From Stackebrandtia nassauensis DSM 44728 (GTDB lineage Bacteria > Actinomycetota > Actinomycetes > Mycobacteriales > Micromonosporaceae): 64,000 nucleotides of DNA. The stretch lies in assembly GCF_000024545.1 (NCBI RefSeq), contig NC_013947.1:1736001-1800000 (forward strand), written 5' to 3'. The stretch's first letter is position 1. Each line of letters begins with the position of its first letter. Shown here piece after piece: positions 57,587 to 64,000 of the stretch. Below the pieces are notes generated by a model. The model was not told the DNA's origin, did no database searches, and saw only the letters and a list, made by a program, of their open reading frames with translations. The translations under genes were made by a program, and so were the position numbers.

Positions 57587-58867
57587 GTGCCCAGGGGACT
57601 GACGACCGAGGACCCGCCCCAGCCGTCCGCCACCGGACCGTCGCGCGCCATCGTGTCGCTGCGGGCCAGCCCGCGGTTTCGGTTTTTGTGGGTGTCGAAC
57701 ATCTTCTTCTTCGGCGGCACCTGGATCCAGACGCTGATCCTGGGCTGGCTGGTCTTCGAGACCACCGACTCCGAGCTGCTGCTGGCGATCTTCACCGCCG
57801 TGCGGTTGACCCCGATGCTGCTGGGGCCGATCGCGGGGGTCTTGTCCGACCGCTACGACCGGGTTCGGCTGCTGACGGGCGCGTGTCTGCTGGCGCTGGG
57901 AACCGTTGTGGCACTGGCGACGTTGACGTCGCTGGGGATGGCCCCGTACTGGGTGGTGCTGTTGGGTGGGCTGATCATCGGGTTGGCGCACTCGCCGTCG
58001 CAGCCGGCTCGTTCGTCCCTTGTGGCTGAGCTGGTGGGGCCGGAGAACCTCAGCAACGCCAACGCGCTCAACTCGATGGCCATGAGCCTGCCCCAGGTGG
58101 TGGGCCCCGCGATCGGGGGTGCGCTCATCAGCGCGTTGGGCGCGTCGTGGGCACTATGGATCTCGACACTGTGGTACGTCGTGTCGCTGCTGATGCTGCT
58201 TCCGTTGCGGGGCAGTGGAAGGGCGGCAGCGGTCGCTCACGACGGGGTGTTGGCGATGCTGACCGGCGGTGTGCGCAGCATCCTGCGCAACCGTCTCGCG
58301 GCGACCGTCCTGGGGATCACCGTGGTGGCCAACATTCTGTTGTGGCCGATCTACCAGTCCTTCATGCCGGTGTTCGCCAAGTCCACGCTCGGCCTGGACG
58401 CGGCGGGCCTGGGCTGGTTGTTGACCTGCAACGGTGTCGGCGGACTGGTCGGGTCGATCGTCATCGCGGCGATGGGCGACTTCCGGTTCAAGGGCGGCGT
58501 GTTCGTGTTCGGCACCGCGCTGTGGGGCGGGCTGTGGTCGCTGTTCGCGTTGTCGGCCAACGTACCGCTGTCGTTCGCGCTGCTGGCCGGGATCGGGGTG
58601 GCCAGCTCGTTCTTCGGGGTGCTGCAGACGACCCTGCTGCTGTTGACCACCGAACCGGCGGTGCAGGGCCGGGCGCTGGGGATCCAGGAGCTGGCCATCG
58701 GCGTGATGCCGATCGCGGCGCTGGGCCTGGGCGCGATCGCCGAGGTCGCCGGGATCGGCGCGACCACCTTCGTCAGTGCGCTGCTGCTGGTCGCGGTCAT
58801 GCTCGTGGTGGCGGTGCGGGTGCCGCTGTTGTTGCGGTTCAGCGGAACCCGGGCTGTCAGATCCTGA
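57587..58867 (+). CDS. MFS transporter
   Basis: A 426-residue transporter with 12 helices beginning at about residue 35 (FRFLWVSNIFFFGGTWIQTLILGWLVF). The loop 2-3 SDRYDRVRLLTGACLL and the pattern LAHSPSQPARSSLVAELV are typical of the MFS_3/enterobactin-exporter-like branch. GTG 57587 is preferred because GGTATACC directly precedes it; ATG 57551 is in-frame but would place the palindrome inside the gene. Substrate may be a purine/pyrimidine-like compound, judging from the convergent amidohydrolase and the deaminase with the same promoter element. Confidence 0.88.
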   Translation: MPRGLTTEDPPQPSATGPSRAIVSLRASPRFRFLWVSNIFFFGGTWIQTLILGWLVFETTDSELLLAIFTAVRLTPMLLGPIAGVLSDRYDRVRLLTGACLLALGTVVALATLTSLGMAPYWVVLLGGLIIGLAHSPSQPARSSLVAELVGPENLSNANALNSMAMSLPQVVGPAIGGALISALGASWALWISTLWYVVSLLMLLPLRGSGRAAAVAHDGVLAMLTGGVRSILRNRLAATVLGITVVANILLWPIYQSFMPVFAKSTLGLDAAGLGWLLTCNGVGGLVGSIVIAAMGDFRFKGGVFVFGTALWGGLWSLFALSANVPLSFALLAGIGVASSFFGVLQTTLLLLTTEPAVQGRALGIQELAIGVMPIAALGLGAIAEVAGIGATTFVSALLLVAVMLVVAVRVPLLLRFSGTRAVRS

Positions 58868-60044
58868 GCTCGCCGTCGGCGGCGACCACCCGGCCACCGG
58901 CCACGACCAGCCGACGGCGCGGGCAGCGCACCAGCGCGTCGGGCACGTTCTGCGCGTCCAGCAGGACGATGTCGGCGCGCGCCCCGGCGACCAGGTCGTG
59001 GACGTCGCGGTGCACGAAACCCGCCGCGCGCCGGGTCGCCAGTTCCACCGCGTAGGTCAGGTCCGCGTCGGTGCGCAGGCCGTGCAGCCGCGCGAAGTCC
59101 AGCGCCACCCGCAGGATGTCGCCGTCGCCGAACGGGGACCACAGGTCGCGGATGCCGTCGGTGCCCAGGCCCAGCGGCACCTCGCCGTCGCGCAGCTCGC
59201 GCCACGGCAGCGGCGCCGAACGGGGTGGAGCCACTGTCGCCCAAGAGATCCCCGCGTCGGCCAGCTCCGCCACCAGGGCGGTCTGGCGGGCCGGGTCGAG
59301 CTCGCCGAGCGCGAAGCCGTGCGACACCGTCACCCGGTGCTGGCGGCCGTGGCGGCGGGTGCGTTCGATGATGAGCTCGAACTGGAACGCGCCCAGCTCG
59401 CCCCGGTCGTGCAGGTGGATGTCGAGACCGACGTCGCGACGCACCGCGATGTCGAACAGACCGTCCAGTTGCGCCACCGGGTCGCGGTCGATCGAGGCCG
59501 GGTCGATGCCGCCGACGCTCGTCGCCCCGGCCACGGCTGCCTCGTCCAGCAGCTTCAGCACGCCCTCGCGCCGCATCACGCCGTCCTGCGGGAACGCCAC
59601 GATCGCGATCGCCACGGCACCGCCCAGGGCGGCGGACGCCTCGGCCAGCACCTCGATGCCGCGCAGCCCCACACCCAGGTCGACGTCGACGTGACCGCGC
59701 GCCGCCGTGGTGCCGTGCCGCAGGTACTCGCGCAGCACCGCGGTGGCCGAGTCGACGCTGGGGATGCCGAGCGCGTCGCGGTACTCGCGCTCGTGCGCGA
59801 TCCGGCCCTGCGTGGTCGCCTTGCCGCCGTAGGAGACCCACGGCTTGCCCCACCAGCTCTTGTCGGGGTGTGCGTGCGCGTTGACGAAGCCCGGCAGCGC
59901 CACCGCCCCGGCGCCGTCGAGCCGTTCACCGGTGGGTTCGGCCCGCCCCGTCGGGTGGATCGCGGTGATGCGGTCCCCGTCGACGTGGATGTCGGCGGCT
60001 TCGCCGCCCCACGGGCGGACGTTCGTCAGTGTCAGGCTCGGCAT
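58857..60044 (-). CDS. Amidohydrolase (cytosine-deaminase-like)
   Basis: A 395-residue metal-dependent amidohydrolase. The metal site is NAHAHPDKSWW (two His near residues 56-58), HLHDRG near 213-216, a further His in VTVSHGFALGE and the Asp in LGTDGIRDLWSPFGDGD. The order and FGDGD motif match the cytosine/isocytosine deaminase branch (CodA-like), which deaminates cyclic amidines. It overlaps the end of the MFS gene by 11 bases and is divergent from a nucleoside-type deaminase, with a GGTATACC element nine bases upstream. Confidence 0.88.
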   Translation of the reverse strand: MPSLTLTNVRPWGGEAADIHVDGDRITAIHPTGRAEPTGERLDGAGAVALPGFVNAHAHPDKSWWGKPWVSYGGKATTQGRIAHEREYRDALGIPSVDSATAVLREYLRHGTTAARGHVDVDLGVGLRGIEVLAEASAALGGAVAIAIVAFPQDGVMRREGVLKLLDEAAVAGATSVGGIDPASIDRDPVAQLDGLFDIAVRRDVGLDIHLHDRGELGAFQFELIIERTRRHGRQHRVTVSHGFALGELDPARQTALVAELADAGISWATVAPPRSAPLPWRELRDGEVPLGLGTDGIRDLWSPFGDGDILRVALDFARLHGLRTDADLTYAVELATRRAAGFVHRDVHDLVAGARADIVLLDAQNVPDALVRCPRRRLVVAGGRVVAADGELRI

Positions 60045-60053
60045 GCGGCGAAT

Positions 60054-60061
60054 GGTATACC
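60054..60061. promoter_or_regulatory. GGTATACC element between divergent deaminase genes
   Basis: TGGTATACCA sits nine bases before ATG 60044 on the minus strand and could give its -10 box. On the plus strand, TATTGT at 60071-60076 lies six bases before ATG 60083, so this gene also looks leaderless. The element equals the one at 57571-57578. Confidence 0.65.
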
Positions 60062-60082
60062 AAACGGTGCTATTGTTCGCAC

Positions 60083-60574
60083 ATGTCAGTGGGAAGCCTC
60101 ACCGAAACCGACCGCCAGCACCTGCGCCGCTGCGTCGACCTCGCCCGCGAGGCCCTCGACGCCGGGGACGATCCCTTCGGCTCGCTGCTCGTCGACGGCG
60201 CCGGTGTCGTCCGCCGCGAGGAACGCAACCGGGAACGCAGCGTCGACGCGACCTGCCACCCCGAGTTCGCGCTCGCCAAATGGGCCGGGGCCAACCTGAG
60301 CCCGGACGAGCGACGCGACAGCGTCGTCTACACCTCCGGCGAGCACTGTCCGATGTGCAGCGCCGCCCACGCGTGGGTCGGACTGGGCCGTATCGTCTAC
60401 GTCGCCAGCTCCGCCCAGCTGACGGCCTGGCGCCGCGAGCAGGGGTTCGGGCCCGGTCCGGTCGCGTCGCTGTCGATCCGGGACGTCGCCCCGGCGATAC
60501 CGGTCGCCGGACCGGAACCGTCGCTTCAGGAGGAGATCTTCGCGTTGCACCGCCGGGCCGCCGCCCGCGCCTGA
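60083..60574 (+). CDS. CMP/dCMP-type nucleoside or base deaminase
   Basis: A 163-residue zinc deaminase of the guanine/cytosine/tRNA-adenosine deaminase fold. The zinc site is CHPEFAL (H59, catalytic E61) and GEHCPMCSAAHAW (C89, C92). The HPE in place of HAE is an accepted variant. It should deaminate a base or nucleoside, perhaps in the same pathway as the divergent amidohydrolase. ATG 60083 is the family start and is probably leaderless. Confidence 0.9.
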   Translation: MSVGSLTETDRQHLRRCVDLAREALDAGDDPFGSLLVDGAGVVRREERNRERSVDATCHPEFALAKWAGANLSPDERRDSVVYTSGEHCPMCSAAHAWVGLGRIVYVASSAQLTAWRREQGFGPGPVASLSIRDVAPAIPVAGPEPSLQEEIFALHRRAAARA

Positions 60575-60633
60575 GGCCGTCCACGCCCCGAAAACCCCGC
60601 GCGCGATCGCCGCGACTGCCGGATGATCACGGC

Positions 60634-61590
60634 ATGGAATCTGGACACCTCGCCCGCATCGAACGGGCCGCCGGGGTCGACGGACTCACCGACATCCTGT
60701 CCGACCGTCTGTCCCCCAGCGACCTGCGCTCGCTGCTTTTGGAAGTGCACCGCCGCCGGGCCGCCGCCGTCACCCCCGCCCAGCTGCTGCGGCAGTACCA
60801 GCGCGACCGCTTCAGCGAACCCAGCGACCTCAGCCTCGACGACCTGCACGCCCTCGACGCGCTCGTGCTGCCGCGGCTGGCGGCGTCGGGATACGAGGCC
60901 GTCGCGCTGTCGCCGGTGTGCCCGCTGGGAACCAACTCCGTGGTGTCCACTGTGCCGCAGAACAACGTCGTCACCACCGGCCGCGGCACCGAGGTCATCG
61001 CCGACGCCACCAACGTGCTGGCGCTGGAATGCGCCACCCGCCGCCAGTCCGCGGCCGGCAGCACCGACGTCGTCCGGCTGGCCGCCTCACAACGCGTGGT
61101 TCGGGGACAACCCATACAGGGCAGGGGACTCAGTCCGCACTTCAAGCTGCTGGCCCTGTGCACGGCGGGCCGCGACACCGGCGGCTTCGGCTTCGAGACC
61201 ACCGCGCTGACCGAGCAGCTGACCATTCAGCTGCGGCTGCTGGAATCCATGGCCCGCGACGGATACCACCTCAACGACGTCGAGGTGTCGCTCACCGACC
61301 TGAACGGCGGAACCCGCAAGCCCGTACTGGACTCGCGGGTGTTCGCGCCGTTGGCCGAGGCGTTTCCCGAGGTCCGGTTCGGCTACGACGACGACCGGAC
61401 CTCGGGGACCAACTACTACACCGACGTCAGCCTGGCCGTGTCCGCCCGCGACGCCCGGGGAGAGCGGATCACGTTCTCCGACGGCGGTTTCACCACCTGG
61501 ACCCGGCAGCTGCTCGGCAACGCCAAGGAGCGGCTGCTGATCGGCGGCCTCGGCCTGGAACTGACGCACCGGCTGTTTCGGGACGGCTGA
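60634..61590 (+). CDS. Conserved-looking protein of unknown function
   Basis: A 318-residue soluble protein. It begins MESGHLARIERAAGVDGLTDILSDRLSPSDL and contains VALSPVCPLGTNSVVSTVPQNNVVTTGRGTEV, FKLLALCTAGRDTGGFGFETTALTEQL and a Gly-rich end LIGGLGLELTHRLF. The layout is loosely like class II aminoacyl-tRNA-synthetase paralogues of the HisZ type, but I cannot see motifs 1-3 and do not claim it. It follows the deaminase gene by 59 bases. Well-formed protein with typical codon use, so a real gene. Confidence 0.65.
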   Translation: MESGHLARIERAAGVDGLTDILSDRLSPSDLRSLLLEVHRRRAAAVTPAQLLRQYQRDRFSEPSDLSLDDLHALDALVLPRLAASGYEAVALSPVCPLGTNSVVSTVPQNNVVTTGRGTEVIADATNVLALECATRRQSAAGSTDVVRLAASQRVVRGQPIQGRGLSPHFKLLALCTAGRDTGGFGFETTALTEQLTIQLRLLESMARDGYHLNDVEVSLTDLNGGTRKPVLDSRVFAPLAEAFPEVRFGYDDDRTSGTNYYTDVSLAVSARDARGERITFSDGGFTTWTRQLLGNAKERLLIGGLGLELTHRLFRDG

Positions 61591-61602
61591 GGTCGGGATC
61601 GC

Positions 61603-62658
61603 TCAGCCAGCGACCTGGGCGACCCGCCGTCGTTTGGCCTTCGGTGCGAGGCCGAGCAGGAAGCCGAGGATCACGAAACCCAAGCCGCCCATCGTCACCA
61701 CCGCCATGGGGCCCCAGATGAACCCGGACCACACCGGCACGCGATCGTCCGGATTGGCCAGTGACGTGTAGACGAGGTACAGGCAGATGGCGGTGGGAAA
61801 GGACAGGATGAACCCGCCGAAGGCGAGTGGGCCGGTCATGGCCGCGCGCCGGTTGATCGACCAGGGGCGGACGCGCCGGGCCAGCCAGCTGGTCAGCATC
61901 CAACCGGCGACGGCTCCGACGATCAGCCCGACCACGGTCAGCACCGGCACCAGGTTCGGGGTGGCGCGGGAGATGTCCACCTCGGTGTACCAGGGATAGT
62001 CCGGGAATTCCGCGGTGCGCACCTCCATGACGAGTCCGTCGCGGGTCGCGCTGAACGACTTCTCCATGTCGCTCGACTTCACCGCACCGACGTCCCAACC
62101 CGCCCCGGGCAGCCGGTCGCGCGCTTCGTCGAGACGGGCGTAGCCGTCCTTCTTGTGCTCCACCTCGTACGCCAGCCGGCCAGCGTGGTAGCCGTCCCCG
62201 TCGGCGATCGCGAACAGCGAGTCGATCGGCTCGCCCTCCATGTTTATCCAGCCGAACAGGTCCCGGTGCCGGTAGTCGTAGACGTCGGTGCCCATCTCCG
62301 GCACCGCCTGCCGGGCGAGTTGATCCGCCGCCGCTCCGTCGGGCAGGTCCACCGCGGTGTTCCACGCGGCGATCGAGCCCCCGATCGCCCCCAGCGTCGC
62401 GACGAACACCGCCACGAACACCCCGACCACGGCGGCCGGGATGCTGCCCGCTGACAGGTGTTTACGCAGCCCGCCGAACACCACGTCGGCGCGCTGGCCC
62501 GCGGTGGGACGGTCGCGTCCGTCAGAAGCGTCCATAAGGGTCGTCAGCATCTCCTCGCCGCGCTGCTTCCGGTACCAGGCCGGGTAAGCGCGCAGCAGTC
62601 GCCGGAATCGTTCTTCCACAGCCTTGTCCACGCTCGGGTTCTCCTCGGCATAGGTCAT
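61603..62658 (-). CDS. Membrane protein with HAAS-like cytoplasmic domain, PadR partner
   Basis: A 351-residue protein: cytoplasmic helical domain at residues 1-75 (SVDKAVEERFRRLLRAYPAWYRKQRGEEMLTTLMDASDGR), a helix at about 82-105, an extracellular part of ~115 residues, and four helices at the end. Short helical N-terminal domains of this kind are the rule for membrane proteins co-encoded with PadR regulators. Function unknown. ATG 62658 overlaps the PadR stop as ATGA. Layout parallels the pair at 20112-22555. Confidence 0.78.
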   Translation of the reverse strand: MTYAEENPSVDKAVEERFRRLLRAYPAWYRKQRGEEMLTTLMDASDGRDRPTAGQRADVVFGGLRKHLSAGSIPAAVVGVFVAVFVATLGAIGGSIAAWNTAVDLPDGAAADQLARQAVPEMGTDVYDYRHRDLFGWINMEGEPIDSLFAIADGDGYHAGRLAYEVEHKKDGYARLDEARDRLPGAGWDVGAVKSSDMEKSFSATRDGLVMEVRTAEFPDYPWYTEVDISRATPNLVPVLTVVGLIVGAVAGWMLTSWLARRVRPWSINRRAAMTGPLAFGGFILSFPTAICLYLVYTSLANPDDRVPVWSGFIWGPMAVVTMGGLGFVILGFLLGLAPKAKRRRVAQVAG

Positions 62659-62981
62659 GACGGCGACCACCCCAGCTCGCCGGTGCCCAGGCGCCGCAAC
62701 GCCGTCTCGGCATGGCCGCGTTGTTGCTCGGCGGCGGTGGCCAGCTGGGCGCGGCCGTGGTCGGTGAGCCGGTAGTACCGCCGCAGCCGCCCCGAGGTGA
62801 TCTCCTCCCGGTCGACCTCGATCAGTTCGTCTTCCGACAGCCGGTCGAGGGCGGCGTACAGGGTGCTGGTGCGCAGCTTCACCTGGCCGTTGGACAGTTT
62901 CTCGACGTCGCGCATGATGCCGTACCCGTGAGCGGGTGCCTCGGCCAGCGCGGTGAGGATCATGAACACAGAATCTCGCAT
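62655..62981 (-). CDS. PadR-family transcriptional regulator
   Basis: A 108-residue PadR protein: SVFMILTALAEAPAHGYGIMRDVEKLSNGQVKLRTSTLYAALDRLSEDELI and the wing SGRLRRYYRLTDHGRAQL. ATG 62981 is the family start; the frame above it runs into the GntR gene end. It should repress itself and the membrane protein through the repeats directly upstream. Confidence 0.9.
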   Translation of the reverse strand: MRDSVFMILTALAEAPAHGYGIMRDVEKLSNGQVKLRTSTLYAALDRLSEDELIEVDREEITSGRLRRYYRLTDHGRAQLATAAEQQRGHAETALRRLGTGELGWSPS

Positions 62982-62984
62982 GAG

Positions 62985-63013
62985 ATGGAATATACCCGTT
63001 AATGGAATATTCC
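62985..63013. promoter_or_regulatory. Repeated ATGGAATAT and palindrome on padR promoter
   Basis: ATGGAATAT occurs at 62985-62993 and 63002-63010, 17 bases apart; the second copy extends to the palindrome GGAATATTCC (63004-63013). It sits immediately before padR. Confidence 0.65.
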
Positions 63014-63028
63014 CGCAACCGCCCACCG

Positions 63029-63667
63029 CTACCGGGGTCGCCGCCACCGGTCATTGGCCGCGTGCCGCACCGCGAGCTCCTCGGCCCGGGCCGCGTCCCG
63101 CTGTGCCACCGCCGCGTACAACTCCTCGTGCTCGTTCGCGACCCCGAGCAGGTCATCGTGCTGCCCCAGCAACCACCGCATCCGGCTGCGCAGGGTCTGC
63201 TCCAACTCACTGAGCAACTCGTTGGCGGCCAACGAGACCACGGTCTGATGAAAATCGGCGGCGGCCCGCCGCGCCGCCACGGCGTCCCCGTCGCGCGCGG
63301 CGGCCAACTCGGCGTCCAGGTCCGCCCGCAACCGGTCCAGCCCCGCCTTGCTCCGCCGCTCGGCGGCCAACCGAAACGCCAGCACCTCCAGGGCCGACCG
63401 CACCTCACCCAGATCCGCGATGTCCGACGGCGTGAACTCCCGCACCACCGCCCAGGTACGCGGCCGCTGAACCACCAGCCCCTCACCCACGAGCGTCTTG
63501 AGCGCGTCCCGGATCGGCAACCGGCTCACCCCCAACTCGGCCCCGAGCTCCCGCTCGACCAGCCGACTGCCGGGCGCGCGAACACCGTCGAGAATGTCGT
63601 CCCGCAACTGACGCGTGACACGCTCCGATTCGGGCTCGAAGCCCTCAGACCCTGGCATGGACGACAT
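63029..63667 (-). CDS. GntR-family regulator, FadR/FCD subfamily
   Basis: A 212-residue regulator. The winged helix is SERVTRQLRDDILDGVRAPGSRLVERELGAELGVSRLPIRDALKTLVGEGLVVQ and the FCD ligand domain has the metal-binding-type residues in DFHQTVVSLAAN and the final NEHEELYAAVAQRDA. FCD regulators sense carboxylic acids or purine-derived compounds and bind GT-N-TAC-like sites. It is the only GntR protein in the window and could bind the GGTATACC elements 3-6 kb away; that is speculation. ATG 63667 or 63658 are both possible starts. Confidence 0.9.
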   Translation of the reverse strand: MSSMPGSEGFEPESERVTRQLRDDILDGVRAPGSRLVERELGAELGVSRLPIRDALKTLVGEGLVVQRPRTWAVVREFTPSDIADLGEVRSALEVLAFRLAAERRSKAGLDRLRADLDAELAAARDGDAVAARRAAADFHQTVVSLAANELLSELEQTLRSRMRWLLGQHDDLLGVANEHEELYAAVAQRDAARAEELAVRHAANDRWRRPR

Positions 63668-63745
63668 TGTCGCATCGCGTGACGCCTGGGACGCGGTGGC
63701 GACGACTACCGTCACAGGGGTAGCTCTTCCAAGGGTGGACGCGTC

Positions 63746-64000
63746 ATGAGTGACAGAGACAAGGCCTTGCGGGTGTGGGAGAAGTTCGCGCCCCGGTACG
63801 ACCGGACCATGCGGTTCTTCGAGCGGTGGCAGTTCGGTGGCGGGCGGGAGTGGGTGTGTTCGCGGACCCGGGGCGAGGTACTGGAGGTCGCGATCGGGAC
63901 GGGGCTGAACCTGCCGCACTATCCCGACGGGGTGCGACTGACCGGTGTGGACTTCAGCCCCGCGATGTTGGCGCGGGCACGGGTGCGCGCTGGGGAATTG
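63746..64000 (+). CDS. Class I SAM-dependent methyltransferase, 3' end outside window
   Basis: The first 85 residues of a methyltransferase, cut by the window edge: WEKFAPRYDRTMRFFERWQF, then motif I VLEVAIGTGLNLPHYP and strand 2 LTGVDFSPAMLARAR. This is the UbiE/phosphatidylethanolamine-N-methyltransferase-like pattern. AAGGGTGG precedes the ATG. Divergent from the GntR gene. Confidence 0.82.
   Translation, partial: MSDRDKALRVWEKFAPRYDRTMRFFERWQFGGGREWVCSRTRGEVLEVAIGTGLNLPHYPDGVRLTGVDFSPAMLARARVRAGEL

Noticed and set aside
63029-63667. Assigning the GntR protein as the proven regulator of the GGTATACC elements
   Set aside because: It is 3-6 kb away with no such element on its own promoter, so the link is kept as a hypothesis only.

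Overview
The window is chromosomal DNA from a high-GC Gram-positive actinomycete. The signs are strong G/C bias at third codon positions, many GTG starts, Tat and Sec secreted hydrolases, an MmpL/MMPL transporter, an LCP protein, a mycothiol-type maleylpyruvate isomerase fold, a TY-Chap protein and many TetR/PadR/HxlR one-component regulators. The gene style would suit a Glycomycetaceae or Micromonosporaceae genome, but I cannot name the species. There is no rRNA, tRNA, CRISPR array, insertion sequence or prophage that I can see, so this reads as accessory and adaptive chromosome rather than a mobile island.

Layout. 1-4.1 kb: a left-truncated membrane NACHT NTPase, a secreted M14 carboxypeptidase and a secreted phosphodiesterase. 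4.5-12.4 kb: small conserved genes, a DoxX/SMR convergent pair, azoR with a divergent TetR and a duplicated operator, an MBL hydrolase, a secreted protein of unknown function and an aldo/keto reductase. 12.5-16.5 kb: a two-gene NLR-like (STAND) module with an esterase effector, a 58-residue gene and a 2OG-Fe(II) oxygenase. 17-26.8 kb: PhzF, an HxlR-peroxiredoxin fusion divergent from an MFS exporter, a PadR/membrane protein pair, a Tat amidase, and a TetR divergent from a DUF418 protein. 26.8-44.2 kb: a membrane-anchored beta-lactamase-like hydrolase, TY-Chap, quinone oxidoreductase/LysR, FAD monooxygenase/TetR with three operator copies, two DJ-1/PfpI proteins, LCP, a secreted endonuclease, a VOC-TetR-MMPL set, a methyltransferase and an FAD/NAD(P) protein. 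44.2-52.9 kb: cysteine dioxygenase-rhodanese, DoxX, epoxide hydrolase-esterase-MFS, a second TetR/secreted hydrolase divergon and an ECF sigma operon. 53-57.5 kb: a three-gene TPR-CHAT protease operon. 57.6-60.6 kb: an MFS, amidohydrolase and deaminase unit sharing a GGTATACC element. 60.6-64 kb: an unknown protein, a second PadR/membrane protein pair, a GntR regulator and a right-truncated methyltransferase.

The most unusual content is three unlinked conflict-type NTPase or protease loci (NACHT, esterase-NB-ARC plus TPR, TPR-CHAT plus small protein plus four-helix membrane protein). The CHAT operon and the split esterase NLR are the best candidates for poorly described immune or cell-death systems. 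A second theme is regulation: almost every divergent pair carries a visible inverted repeat. Many starts lie 6-9 bases after a TAnnnT box, which suggests leaderless mRNAs. Several genes have no stop codon at their expected end and run antisense or in another frame through the neighbouring gene.
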